From Panorpa germanica (taxonomy: Eukaryota; Arthropoda; Insecta; Mecoptera; Panorpidae): a stretch of 64,000 bases of DNA. Numbering within the stretch: position 1 is the first letter of the stretch; every line of letters begins with the position of its first letter. The stretch is from assembly GCA_963678705.1 (NCBI GenBank), contig OY783213.1, positions 8,188,451 through 8,252,450 on the forward strand, in the 5' to 3' direction. Under the pieces are notes generated by a model. That model was not told the DNA's origin. It ran no database searches and saw only the letters and a list, made by a program, of their open reading frames with translations. Below, one piece after another: positions 25,258 through 37,287 of the stretch. Both the position numbers and the translations under genes were made by a program.

Positions 25258-28200
25258 ACTTACAATATAGCTGTCTAGTGCGACGGGCCTCACTCTGCAT
25301 CATCTTGCACCGCATCTCTCAGTCAGTTGCAGACATTCTGACGCAACGGGAAGACTCGTTAGACAGCAAATGCTCTTGCTGAATATTACGACGTCGTCCA
25401 ATATATTAAACTTCTCTGCATTAAATGCATATTTTATATTTTGTAGTAATTTGTAATTAGATTTTATGGCGTACTTAATGTATTTTGTACAGCCCTTGTA
25501 TTTCCTAATTGTTTAATTGCTTCCTTAGAAAACTCATAAAATAATTATGCAGTTGCAATAACTGTTTATTTAAATAGTATAATATAATCACGAAATCGTT
25601 ATAAGTTATAATCGCTTTTGTCTTGACTGAAACGTCATAGTTGTCTAGAAGATTTGTTATTATAAATGTAGAAAACAAAGATAAATAAAGTCGAATATTT
25701 ATTATTCTAGAGATGACTAAAAATTGAGATGACAATGGCTTGACAAGCGTTATTAGAATTCGATAATTCTCCCATTAAAAAGCAATGCTATCAATACACG
25801 AAATTCATATTTTTCCATTACGAAAGTGGCGTCACTAAAACTACTGTAATTGGTAAACTAATTGTCGAAGTGTCATGAAATTTTGACACAAAAAATTATA
25901 TGGATTTGTCAATAGTGGTGCTATCTATATGCTATCCTATGAACTTATGGAGTGATGTGATATATCTCCCTTAACTTTAGGATATTTAAAAAAAATGCGC
26001 CTTTATTAAAGTCTGTCTCAAAAATATCCGACTGCTGTTCATTTACTTGACTGAAACATATAATTTAACTTTCTGTATGTAAATAAGTAATCTGAGTGTT
26101 TCCTGATCACAGTTGACTTACTTGCAACACTTGATTAACTTTTGATACTGTACGATCTCTATGACACTGGTTCACCGTCAATGCATGATGCATCAGAAAG
26201 CAAGCTAGTGTCTTCTTTCAATATTTTGTTTAACTTTCCGTTCACATATTTTAAATTTAAGATAAGAAAGAATCTTCTAAACTTCTCACGGTAAACTGCA
26301 ATGGCGCAAGTAAGAACATGCACCTTATGTAAATTATTTCTTGCACACCGTCATTTTATCGTGAAATCTTTGAATTCAACTTTCTTGCCATTGTGTTTCT
26401 TTTCTTAGAAATGATTACGTAATACACCATCTGATCGTTTTTTGTCATTTAGAACCAAAAAGTTATTACAGTAAATTCCCAATGCTTACATATATATATG
26501 TATATCTTCGTAACTTGTATCCATTGTGGGGTGGGAATTTAGAGGACAGGGCAGGCAGGATCTTAAGGCTGAGGGTGTAGAGACGTAGGGGAACGTAGGG
26601 ATTCTATATAATGTTATCTTACTTATAGACGGAATCACATTATAAGATCGAACGAACGGAACGACACATTTCGAATACTGAGGAGAAAAAAGATTCGAAT
26701 ATTGTAGCAGTAACAAAAACAAGTTGATCTTACGTATTACTATTAGGAAGATAATGACAAGGCAGCAGGAAGATATACTCGTATCTAAGGGCCACCGAAA
26801 ATATCCCAAGAATTTAAATAACGTATTGTTTAAAACACAAATTTTGTCAAAATCGGTATGCTCGTTTCTTTAAAGCTGGTTTAATCGAGTCAAAACGGGA
26901 ACCCCAAAACGGGAACGTCACACGCGGCCAGATCTAGTGAATACGTTGGTTTATCCATGGTATTAATTGTGTTTTTGTTCTTAAATTTGTCCAGAACTAT
27001 CACTTTATACGACTGGCCCATGCGGATTATATTGAAAGAATGCCCAGACTACTATGAAGCGAGAGTAAAATTTCAAGATAGCATGAAAGTCAGAGAAATT
27101 GGAAGTCTGGAGTATCTAGTAAATGAAGAGATTCGGTATCGATATTATAATGAGAAATGTTATTGAAGAATGATGAAGTAAGAAGAAGAAGAAGGGATGC
27201 ATAGACAGTAATAGGAAGTGTGGAAGAAGAATTAGAGCAAGGGATTTGGGATAGTTTCACGGCGGATGAGATTGAACAGTAAATTAGATAAATTGAGTTA
27301 TAATAAGTTCTTTTATTTGTTCTTATATAAGTACATATGTATGTAATTGAAATGTAAAAAGTTAAGGAGGATAGAATAAGTGGACAAAGCAGCACATATG
27401 GGCGGAAGTCTGGAAAAAAATTACCCATGCGGATGTAGAAATTAACACAAAATTTGTAAATTTTTATCATGATTGTACAATCAGATCTTTAAAAACAGAT
27501 ATTGCATCATTGAAAATATATAACACTGAATAAAATTTTCAATATAAAGCTTTTCCCATGAGTCTATTAAAATACAGTTTTCCCGAAGAAAACTTTTCAA
27601 TATGATAAGCTGAGTGAAGTATTCAAATATAAGAAACACCCCGATTCAACTATGACTAGCGAAAATGAAGGAGACTTGCAGGCGTCGGGAGTCGATCAAC
27701 GTCGCTAGGCGTCGCGACGTGGCGCGTCTATTCGTATTTACTGACTTCTATTATTCGTTTCGTTCTATTTCCAAAAACTCATTCAATATTCTACGTCTTC
27801 TGACCGTTGATCGCTTTGTCGTTTGTAACTTGTGGTGTCAATTTACTACTAATGGAAATAAATAAACATGAGCTGTGATCGCTGCAGAGATCCCTCCCCC
27901 ATCCCTCATCCCACCCTCACTCAGCCTCTCATCCACCGAACCACCCATCTATCTGATCGAGGCTGGGATGTCCGGAACCGGGGTTCTAAGAATATCCCCG
28001 TGTCTCTGGTCCCTTTGCCCGTCTCTGGTTGGTAAGGAAGGGTGCGATAATAAACGAGTATATAGACACTTTAAAACTTAAACAATCCACATGACTTGAA
28101 TTCGAAAGCGAAGATAAAATGGCCTTTGTATCTAAAAAGAACATAATGTATATTATTGTAGCAAATAATATTATCGAACTTAATAACTTCGTTCCAGCAT

Positions 28201-28403
28201 CGCAAAAGCAAAAGCAGTTGTTTCCCTTTTGTCTTTTTGTTTAAGGGTTAAATAAGCTCTCGAAAAAACCAGCATAAAAAGAAAAAAAATGTTGACGCAA
28301 CCTTGAAGTACTCGCACACATATGTCCTTTATTTTCATTAAATATATGTCAAGTACATATTTATAAATAGATTTACTTAAAAATGTATTCAAAAATATTA
28401 CAA
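25258..28403. other. Non-coding stretch with repeat relics
   Basis: It holds repeat R3 copy 1 (25,777-25,928). Two GC-richer patches lie at 27,660-27,740 and 27,890-28,040. A short frame at 26,957-27,166 is followed by a purine-rich reading that loosely recalls the C-terminal debris of a LINE polyprotein. No gene can be supported. Confidence 0.35.
25777..25928 (+). repeat. Diverged interspersed repeat R3, copy 1
   Basis: Aligns with 29,347-29,510 in the same orientation. Shared blocks are 'aaaagcaatgct', 'acacgaaatt', 'atgaaattttgacaca' and 'gtcaatagtgg(t/c)gc(t/c)atctat'. Ends and mechanism are unknown. Confidence 0.45.
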
Positions 28404-29023
28404 AATGGGCTTGTGTCCTATGTCTTAATTTCTATAAAAGTGTACTATATATTGATAAAGTGGGTTACTAAAACCTCAAATGTTCAATTATTTTTTAATA
28501 ACTCCTTATATGTTACGAGATATTAACAATTAAAAAAGTCATTTTGTCTCTTTAATTATTAAAGTGATTCAACGTTGTACACATTCCAAGTCCATGTGAC
28601 ATCACAATCCTTGTGTAAGGTTACCAACCTTACAGCTCATAAACCTCTGCTATATGTATTTTTATATCAAAATATCAAATATTATTTACAGCTATTTCTA
28701 GGAACAATAAAATTCCAATATTATGTTTGTCTTAGCGGGATTCAATAAAATAAAAACTTATTATTCTTTGACTTGACTTGATTATTTGACTACCAACAGC
28801 TACAAAACATTACCACAGCACTGACCTACTCAACGAATAACTGACGTCAAAATGCATTTCACGTCATACAAATATGGCCGACCATTTCTAGCGCTAAAAC
28901 TACAATTCAAACTTTTAATTGCTATATCTCCGTCAATATTTAGATATTTAATAAAATACACACGCTAATACACATTTATTAACATTAATTTCAATCAACA
29001 ATTGAACAATTGACCACTAAAAA
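28404..29023 (+). mobile_element. M1 MITE copy 5 (right end lost)
   Basis: The left end is canonical and the interior collinear with copy 6, including the variant block 'ccttgtgtaaggttaccaacc'. Homology ends after 'gaccactaaaaa' and the right terminal repeat is missing. Confidence 0.82.
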
Positions 29024-29346
29024 CTTGACCACTATAAGCTGTTCCGTTGAACATGGTGCAAGCCAGAAAATATAGCCAGGATTTAAACCTTAAGTCATAA
29101 ACAACCACAGCAAATACAATTTTTGTGTGGCACTATAATATAATGTGTGCATATTGAACTAAATCATTGTCTGCATTATTACTGTAAGTTAATTTGTTTT
29201 GCGCTGAAATGCTTTTACAGAAATTAACTCATCATTCATTTATTTGTTTTTAAAACCAGTTACAGAAAGTTTATGATACAAAGTATAATTTTACTGCATT
29301 TAGTTTCAATTTTTAAGGGTATTCAATAGCCGTTTAAATAAATTAC

Positions 29347-29510
29347 AAAAAGCAATGCTGTATCAACACACGAAATTTATATATTTTCATTGTTTTGATA
29401 ATAACGAAAGTACCCTCATTAAAACCATGTTATGAAATTTTGACACATATCGTTTGAAGGTTGGTACTATCTAAAAGTCATAGGGATTAGTCAATAGTGG
29501 CGCCATCTAT
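29347..29510 (+). repeat. Diverged interspersed repeat R3, copy 2
   Basis: Partner of 25,777-25,928, with an extra insertion around 29,395-29,420. Confidence 0.45.
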
Positions 29511-29589
29511 GATTTGATTAATTAATGTGTTATATATATGTAAATATAACAAAAGATCAGTATGAATGTAATCAATGTATTTATGGATT

Positions 29590-29794
29590 CAAATTACGAG
29601 AGTTCGGCGGCGACTCATACTTTAAACAAGTTGTGGAGTATAAATTTGCCGATATAACTAAAAAGCACTAACTCACTTATTTTTCTATAATGTATATAAA
29701 AACGAATAAGATAAAATTCATTATCGTATTATAGATTTATACCGCTCTTATAACCTCTTTTAAGTATAAGTCGCCGCCGAACTATCGTGATTTG
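29590..29794 (+). mobile_element. 205-bp MITE, GAGAGTTCGGCGGCGACT family, copy 1 (complete)
   Basis: Inverted ends CAAATTACGAGAGTTCGGCG and, on the other strand, CAAATCACGATAGTTCGGCG extend about 32 bp each. Related copies lie at 32,036 (partial, inverted) and 52,177 (complete, inside an intron of gene A). No open frame. No clear target duplication, so the superfamily is undecided. Confidence 0.75.
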
Positions 29795-29908
29795 GACTAT
29801 ATCTGGATATTTTTCTGAATGTATTTAGGTTTTGGAAACTTCTTTGCGAGTAGGACATAATGAAAAAATTGAAATTGATGAATTGATGTCATTATTTTTA
29901 ACATTTAC

Positions 29909-30004
29909 CGCCTTATAAATAAACCTGTTATAAAATTTATATCAAGGTTTTATCACAGGTTTTATACCTGGTATAAATTTTATAACAGGTTTATTTGTAA
30001 GGCG
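29909..30004. mobile_element. 96-bp near-perfect foldback MITE
   Basis: CGCCTTATAAATAAACCTGT and its continuation pair with the inverse complement ending TTTATTTGTAAGGCG. The arms of about 33 bp enclose a loop of about 30 bp that is itself partly inverted-repetitive ('ggttttatcacaggttttat'). Only one copy is in the window. Confidence 0.6.
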
Positions 30005-30431
30005 ATTAGACGTATTTGCCATCCTTAACAAAAAGAGCCAAAACAAATGCACAACATTTAAATAGTGTAATTCTGTAATTCAGGGAAACAAAATACATCC
30101 ATAACAATAACCGTCGGTTGTTGGTTGTCGGTTGTCGGGTTTGTAGCTGGAGCACCGTTTCTGGGTTCTAGGTTCTGCCTTCTGGCTTCTGGTTCGGGTA
30201 CAATGCAGTAATGCGTGACAACCGGCAATAACTCGGTCGCAGTTCATTCAAAGTTCAAACCGCTGTTTTGTGTATGGCCAGGGCAGGTTATATCGGTTCC
30301 AGACTAGGAACAGAAAACAACGAATCCGTCCCGTCCAATCAAGGTACGCGTCCAGCAGTCGTCTGTGGGCTGGTGAATGTTTCACGTACTGACACCATGC
30401 AATCCTAGTTGGCACAGTTTGGAAGCTAGGT
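30005..30431. other. GC-richer non-coding patch
   Basis: Short tandem GGTTGTC-like units at 30,112-30,138 and TTCTGG/TTCTAG-like units at 30,157-30,194. A 69-codon minus-strand frame (30,248-30,457) runs into the next M1 copy and is not credible. Confidence 0.35.
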
Positions 30432-31063
30432 AATGGGCTTGTGTCCCATGTCTTCATTTCTATAAAAGTGTACTATATATTGATAAAGTGGGTCACTAGA
30501 ACCTCAAATGTTCAATTATTTTTTAACAACTTCTTATATGTTAAGAGATATTAACAATTAAAAAAGTCATTTTGTCTCTTTAATTATTAAAGGGATTCAA
30601 CGTTATACACATTCCAAGTGCATGTGACATCACAATCCTTGTGTAAGGTTACCAACCTTACAGCTTTTAAATCTCTGCTATATGTATTTATATATCAAAA
30701 TATTAAATATTATTTACAGCTATTTTAAGGAACAAACATATTCCAATATTATGTCTGCTTTAACAACAAAATTAAAACTTATTAATCTTTGATTTAACTT
30801 GATTATTTGACTACCAACAGCTACAAAACATTACCACAGCACTGACCTACTCAGCAAATAACTGACATTAAAATGCATTTCACGTCATACAAATATGGCC
30901 GACCATTTCTAGCGCTAAACCTACAATTCAAACTCTTAATTGCTATATCTCCGTCAATATTTAGATATTTAATAAAATAGACACGCCAATACACATTTAT
31001 TAACATCAATTTCAATGAACAATTCAAAAATCGACTACTAAGAAATGAGGACAGAAGCCCATT
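30432..31063 (+). mobile_element. M1 MITE copy 6
   Basis: Left end canonical, right end with one change (AGGACAGAAGCCCATT). Shares with copies 5 and 10 the 'ttgtgtaaggttaccaacc' type interior (shortened in copy 10) instead of the hairpin module, suggesting a subfamily. Confidence 0.85.
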
Positions 31064-31532
31064 GTATCATATTTCAATTTAAATTGATTGTGATAACAGA
31101 ATTACCCTTTGTATGCACTCTCTTGGTGCCTATAATATTGCTTAGCTGAAATTCAAGTACTTACATTTCAAAGTTAAAATGTTGCTTCAAACTTGAACAG
31201 ACCAAGAGTTGTTTCGAATTAGTGAACTTTATCATAAGACCAAGCTACTACCTTAATGTCTATGTCGCAGGACATATTCTAAATTCTATTTACTTCTCTC
31301 TCACTACTATACGTTGCGAGATCTACTGTCCAAGATCTCGCAAAAGTATGGTAATCCGAAAAAACTTTAATCACCTTAGTATAACAGCATCCTAAAACAT
31401 CTACAAATTAAGGGTAAATATACAGAAGTATGAAGAATATTTAAGTAGCAACACTAATATGAAAAACCATATTAATACCTCTTTAAACATACTTTTCTCA
31501 AAACTTATTTTAACTAGTAATCTTTGTTACAG

Positions 31533-31557
31533 ATCTGGTGCGAGCTCATGCAGTGTG
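31533..31557 (+). other. Possible 25-bp microexon
   Basis: ATCTGGTGCGAGCTCATGCA plus five bases is preceded by a strong acceptor (pyrimidine-rich 'tctttgttacag') and followed by a consensus donor (GTAAGT). The 25 bp are GC-richer than the surroundings and open in all three forward frames. A length not divisible by three would shift the reading frame if skipped. No neighbouring exon of the same gene was found, so this is suggestive only. Confidence 0.3.
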
Positions 31558-31776
31558 GTAAGTTTTTTGTTTTGGTAATCTATATTTAAATTTAATTTTT
31601 TTCCTATCATCTACAATTTGCTACTTTGTTTCTTTCAAGTACTTTCATATCCTACAATTTGTGTATACATCATATGTGTCTATATCTGATACTTATAGAA
31701 CTGCATCAATGTAAAGTAGAACACTTCGCGGAAATTGGTTGAAAAATTGCTTCAGGCGCCTCTTTCTTAGGATAAG

Positions 31777-31943
31777 GCTGCACTGCGAAAAATAATAGCG
31801 CGGAAATTAATCCGGAATTCTGTAATACATTGAATCATATAAATGTGCATACACTCTGCTGATTTAAAAAGGAAATCACATGGAAAATATTATTTATATT
31901 TTTATTATTATTATTTCCGCGCTATTTTTATTCGCAGTGCAGC
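31777..31943. mobile_element. 167-bp foldback MITE with GCGCGGAAA inner ends
   Basis: GCTGCACTGCGAAAAATAAT continuing to GCGCGGAAA at the left is mirrored by TTTCCGCGCTATTTTTATTC continuing to GCAGTGCAGC at the right. This gives inverted ends of about 30 bp. The interior is AT-rich and non-coding. The target duplication is uncertain ('ctta' occurs just outside both ends). Confidence 0.65.
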
Positions 31944-32888
31944 GTTAGTCTTAGAAAAAGGCGTAAATTATTCGTTATAGTGCCTTCATTTAAGTAAGAC
32001 CAACAAGCTAACTATAGTCCACATTACGATAGTTCTGTAATACGAAAATGAATTTTATCTTATTCGTTTCTATATACATTATAGAAAAATAAGTGAGTCA
32101 ATGCTTTTTAGTTATATCGGCAATTTATACCCCACAACCTGTTTTAAGTATGAGTCGCCGCCGAACTCTCGTAATTTGAACTTTATACATCAGTTTCTTT
32201 TAAAATAAGAACGTCTCTTTTTTTTTGGCTATTACTTTGATGAAGATTTCTTTCACCTTTCTACTAAAGAATCTAATTCTTATTAATCAAATTAAGACAA
32301 ATTACAATACCTATTATATTTTACAAAAATATTCTAATACCAATTATTAACCAGGCTTATTGTTATCGTGAAACAGAGCTTTCAAGTTCCGGGGTACCTA
32401 TCGAGCTTTACTGAGTGTACAACGGCACAATTCTGTGCCAGACTGGCGACTGGCGACTCGCTGTCACAACGGGGCAATTAACGAGCTGTAACTCAGCCAA
32501 CGTAGTTAGCTAACTAATAATGTTTATCTGTATCTATGTATACACTCATACAACGGCCACCCACACTCCCAATACGTTTACGTAATAATTTCTGAGACTA
32601 CACTAACTTTTACAACAAGCTTTATTTGACAATTTAGAAGCACTTTGCAAATCTGTAATTTGATTAAATTTATTTATATATTTTACTGAGTTTTCAACAA
32701 ATTAACTCTATGAGCGTTTTATTGGAATTTATAGTATAGCTACGTAACACGAAAATTTGCTGTAAAGTTTTTGGTTCCGTTGTAATAGTTTTACCAAGAA
32801 TTATTTGTTTTCAAAAGATGTTTTACTTGAAAATAGTAAACACTTTATTTAGTTATTGTAATTGTCGTGACATCTGCATCAAAAGGTT
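31944..32888. other. Non-coding stretch with a GC patch
   Basis: It contains the truncated 205-bp-family MITE (32,036) and a GC-richer patch at 32,385-32,520 with 'tggcgactggcgactcgctg'. A similar 'tagcgactagcgactggtg' motif recurs near 37,993. No gene. Confidence 0.35.
32036..32178 (-). mobile_element. 205-bp MITE family, copy 2 (truncated, inverted)
   Basis: Reverse complement of the first 143 bp of the copy at 29,590. It ends at the plus-strand border GTAATTTG (complement CAAATTAC). The other terminal repeat is missing. Confidence 0.72.
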
Positions 32889-33544
32889 AATGGGCTTGCG
32901 TCCTACGTCTTAATTTCTATAAAACTGTACATTATATTGATAAAGTAGGTTACTAGAACCTCAAATGTTCAATTAAAAAAGTCATTTTTTCTCTTTAATT
33001 ATTAAAGGGATTCAACGTTGGACAATATTCCAACTGCATGTGACATCACAGTAGCTAGTTGCTATCTCTTTTATACAACAGAGCGTAAAAGAGATAGCAT
33101 ATTCTTAATAGAACTCTGGCAAGTTTACAGCTTACCAACCTTACAGCTCATAAATCTCTGCTATATGTATTTATATATCAAATATTATTTACATCTATTT
33201 CAAGGAACAATAAAATTTCAATATTACGTCTACCTTAGTAGGGTTAAATAAAATAAAACTTATTATTCTTTGACTTGACTTGATTATTTCCACTATCACG
33301 GCTACAGAACATTACCACAGCACTCATCTACTCAACAAATAACTGATGTTAAAATGCATTTCACGTCATACAAATATGGCCGACCATTTCTAGCGCTAAA
33401 ACTACAATTCAAATTTTTATTTGCTATATCTCCGTCAACATTTAGATATTTAATAAAATAGACACGCCAATACACATTTATTAACATCAATTTCAATCAA
33501 CAATTGAAAAATCGACCACTAAAAAATGAGGACAAAAGCCCATT
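32889..33544 (+). mobile_element. M1 MITE copy 7
   Basis: Ends AATGGGCTTGCGTCCT and AGGACAAAAGCCCATT. The block 'ttttttaataactccttata' of the left interior is deleted, and the hairpin module is present at 33,060-33,098. Confidence 0.85.
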
Positions 33545-34311
33545 ACTTATAAAGTCACAAAAAAGGTTACAATCCCGATCTGATTATGACATCATGCAGG
33601 GGAACAGAGGTGCCTATTCTCAGAATGGTGATACAGTGAATTAAACCAGGTAATACGTTCCTACACGTGGCTGAAAATAACTGTTGGCGACACAACACAA
33701 TGGATTCGTCATTATTTATATATAATACATATTCGCTTGGAATTGATTATTAATAAATGATTATTATATAGTTATTGCCTTTTAATTGAAAGAACCCTAA
33801 CATTAGATGATATGGCTCACGCAACAGGTAACTTTAGTTAATAAAAACCTTGAATCCCTTTAACACACGATTTATCGGGTTTATAATTCTGATTAAAATG
33901 ATACATTCTCTGATTGTAGAATTCAGTATTTCCTCCACAAAAATAATTTCAAAAGTACAATGTCATATTTAACTGTCATATATTTATTTCTATTTGTGAA
34001 ACACATCAAAACTTAAAAAACGTGACACATGAGGGACTTATCCGGCATTACCGTTTGACATTTGATGGACAAAGCTTAATCCGACAATGTCCGTGAGTGA
34101 TCCCCAATGGACCCGAATCTTGAATCCCGGAGTCCACTGGATTCATGGCGCCCAATGTCGCACAATGAAAGAGATTTGCGCTGAACTGTAAAACCATTTG
34201 TTAAAATATAGTCAAAAATCTGGAGCACAAGAAGGAAGATCAGGGATTTGTTTAACTTCTCTGTGTTTACAACATTTTTAATATTTAATTGTCATGCAAA
34301 AATATGACCAT

Positions 34312-34427
34312 TAAGTGTCCTATTTTGTAACATTTCTATCACCATTGCATTTCAATTATAGTCCGCATCAACTTTATCTTTATTTGTATTCCGACAGGTA
34401 AATTGGTTTCGCCATTTGTGCCGATAA
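34312..34427 (+). repeat. Diverged interspersed repeat R2, copy 2
   Basis: Partner of 8,262-8,370. Shared order of blocks 'tgtcct.ttttgtaac', 'gcatcaactttatct', 'tttgtattc' and 'ttggtttcgccat'. Confidence 0.45.
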
Positions 34428-34870
34428 AATAGACATTTATATGAACGACTTTGAGAAACTGTACTGCAAATGAACGCTTTCCGAACCGATTTACTATGAT
34501 GTACAGTTTTCAATTTCACACACATATACAGGGTGTCCCAGAAATCGACGTCAAGCCGGAAGTGGGTCATACGCATAACAGCGCAACGAAAACATTACAG
34601 TTCTCTGAAAAATATTTAAAAAAATCTAGGTTGAATATTTTAAAAATTATTCGCATTTAAAATAAATCGAGAAAATCTGCACCCTGTGACAGTTTTTTCA
34701 TTCCTGTTGTTACAAAACTTAACTTTTAAAAAAAAATAATTTATTATATGGTCCTGAATGATGTTTCTATAAACTCTTGCTTAAAATATAAAGCCAACTG
34801 CTCCAGCTTGGAAGAAATTGTTACTTTTTGTACAAGAATATATATATATATATATGCCGCATTGACGTTG

Positions 34871-34901
34871 CCCTGCTTGCCACCCCCTAAGGCTGCCTCT
34901 G
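34871..34901 (-). mobile_element. Solo terminal fragment of the CAGRGGCGGCC hAT MITE
   Basis: The reverse complement starts CAGAGGCAGCCTTAGGGGGT and continues with GGCAAGCAGGG, matching the left 31 bp of the copy at 840. No further homology is visible. Confidence 0.6.
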
Positions 34902-35684
34902 AATATCGATATAAGTCTTGCTTTTCTGCGGCGTCTAATTCTGTAGCGGTTTATTTAAGAACCTTTAATTATTTATAATTAATATAAGTTTATTAAAAAT
35001 CTAATTATGTAACGTCGTAAGAATTACCTACCTATCTAAAGTCTAATAATACCACCCTTGTTACACAACTCAGTCTAAAACAGATGCATAAGAGTGTATA
35101 CTCAAACGTCAAATGCTACTTACAGCTGTCTCGAGCAGCATATACAGTTTTGATAACATTTAGGTTACTCTACAGACTTCAATATTAATTCTCTGACGTT
35201 AAAAACATGACTACGAGTTAAGCAGTACAGTAGAAATAAAAATTTGATATATCTTCGTCAATTTTTTGGTATTTAGAGAAATGAATAAACCACTAAACAG
35301 ATATATTAGAGTATGTTTTAATAAAAGTTAAAAAAAATCGATCATAAGGCATTAATTTCACAAGCCGATCGTTTATTGGCAAGTCAGTTATACCGACGAT
35401 GTGTACCAGCAACTTTTAAATCAATATGTATCTTGTCTTTTTTATTTTTTAATAATCTGACTATTTGCGTTTTATTTTATAGAACGTTGACTTTAACTTT
35501 GACCTCCATGTTGCAAGTCAGAACGATAGTTATGCATGATACTAGTCGTACAATGGTATCTACACATATGGAGATGAGCAAAGTATATAAATCTTTGCTG
35601 TCAAAAGATTTTGCTTGTTATGCAAGAATAGAAAAATAACTATATCCATCATTGTACACGAGTAAACCTCAAACCGGAATACTT

Positions 35685-35687
<3 letters not shown>

Positions 35688-35758
<71 letters not shown>
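35688..35758. repeat. Long (AT)n microsatellite
   Basis: About 35 AT dinucleotides, followed by a short TATATATGTATATATATATA echo. Confidence 0.9.
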
Positions 35759-35765
<7 letters not shown>

Positions 35766-36413
35766 TATATGTATATATATATATTCGCAGAATGAGAAAT
35801 AAAATAAAAATTGGAGGTTAGTTTTTGTTTCTCCATGCTTTGTAATAATTATTACAGAATATCATTGCGAAGTTTCAAACTCACATAAAAAAGATCATTC
35901 CATAACAATATTTTGTTCCCAAGAAAGTTACCACGGTATTGAAATTATAGTAGCAAGGAGCTCCAAGTCCTTATGGCCTTGTCTATTATATCCGTAGCTC
36001 TATTATATCCTTGCACAAACATTGCGGTATTACAGAAATGTCTTATAATCATGAAACACAACTAAACTCGTGCTCCTACCTAGTATCAACATCCAATATT
36101 CTGATCCAATATCTTGCGCGTGGAATATTAATGAATGGGTGCCGACCAGGGGGCTCCTGGAGGAGACTGGGTTCTACGGCGATGGTGACGATGGTAGAGA
36201 CCAATACTAGTTTATTATTCTCAAATAATTCCAAATGTATTGTCTTCAAATGATGGTGCAAAACGCGATAAGATATTCAGACTATTTCTTCTAAAATATA
36301 TTTGCATTTAAATTTAAAAAATGTGTGTGTTTTCATATTAGTTGTTTAAATCAGAAGGATGGGTAGTTAAGGTGGGGGGGGGGATGTCTTATTTGATTGA
36401 AATTTAATATTAA

Positions 36414-37283
36414 CCCTGCGTGTGAACACTATATTTTTCGAGTCATGGTGTGTACACTGGGTCTTTGAGCTATCAAAAAATCTGAAAATAATCTGGATTA
36501 CTTCTTGAAGGGTCTACTACATAGTCCAGAAATTGCCAAAGTCCAAAGTTTAAAACCGTTGTTAATAAAAATTCACAAATAGTAAAAACGCGGAAAAAAC
36601 GAAATATTGTTAAAAAATATTGTTCATAACTTTATAACAAACAAATATTAAAATAAACAGTTGTAGACATTTTTACCTTAGACTATAAGCTTTCAAAAGA
36701 ATGTAGTGTCTTTGGCGTTGGCTCCAAAAGGTTGAATTATTTGTGCACCTGAAAGTGGGGAATATTTTACGGATTCAGGCATGTCATAATAAACGGAACG
36801 GTGATTATTCGGCACAAAATAAGTTTTTATTGATGAATATACAAAAGTTATGAAATAATAATTAATAATAGTTAATAATAATTAGTGACACAAAGAGAAT
36901 TTACGATGAATGGTCACCCATCTTCGAAAACTTATTGTATTAAAAAGATGAACTAATAAAAAAAATCTATATATATATAATCTAAGAAATAATATATTAA
37001 ATTACATAAAACATTTATTTTAACCATGAAAAAACTGTAAAACAACGAGAAAAACAAAAAAAAGTGCATTTACTAAAATTGAAAAATACTAACGTCGTCA
37101 GTGTTTCAATGGCTCGCGTTTGCCAGTAAACTGCCAGATCCGGACGCTCCTGGAGCATTAGGTCCCTACCACTACATAGATTTTTTAGAGGGCATAGGTG
37201 AAGCGCGCTCTGTACTCATGAGAGAGAAATAGGAGTTTGAAATTTCAACTGTTGCGTAAAACACCTAGTATACACACGCAGGG
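36414..37283. mobile_element. Non-autonomous piggyBac-like element (TTAA target)
   Basis: The ends are CCCTGCGTGTGAACACT and, in reverse complement, CCCTGCGTGTGTATACT, so 11 bp are perfect and the similarity continues further. Both sides are flanked by TTAA (36,410-36,413; 37,284-37,287). CCCT ends and a TTAA duplication fit piggyBac; Kolobok also uses TTAA. A subterminal motif GTGTGTACACTGGG repeats the end theme inside. The 870-bp interior has no transposase, so movement would need a partner element elsewhere. Confidence 0.72.
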
Positions 37284-37287
37284 TTAA

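Larger units (their letters stand above)
33545..36409. other. Non-coding stretch with repeat fragments
   Basis: It contains R2 copy 2, an ACAGGGTGTCCCAGAA motif at 34,527-34,542 often seen at ends of insect repeats, a solo hAT-MITE terminus (34,871-34,901) and a long (AT)n array at 35,688. No gene is supported. Confidence 0.35.

Noticed and set aside
26957..27290. Short frame with a C-terminal LINE-like flavour (ILKECPDYYEARVKF)
   Set aside because: Too short, no reverse transcriptase or endonuclease motif, and no 3' tail found. Kept only as a remark.
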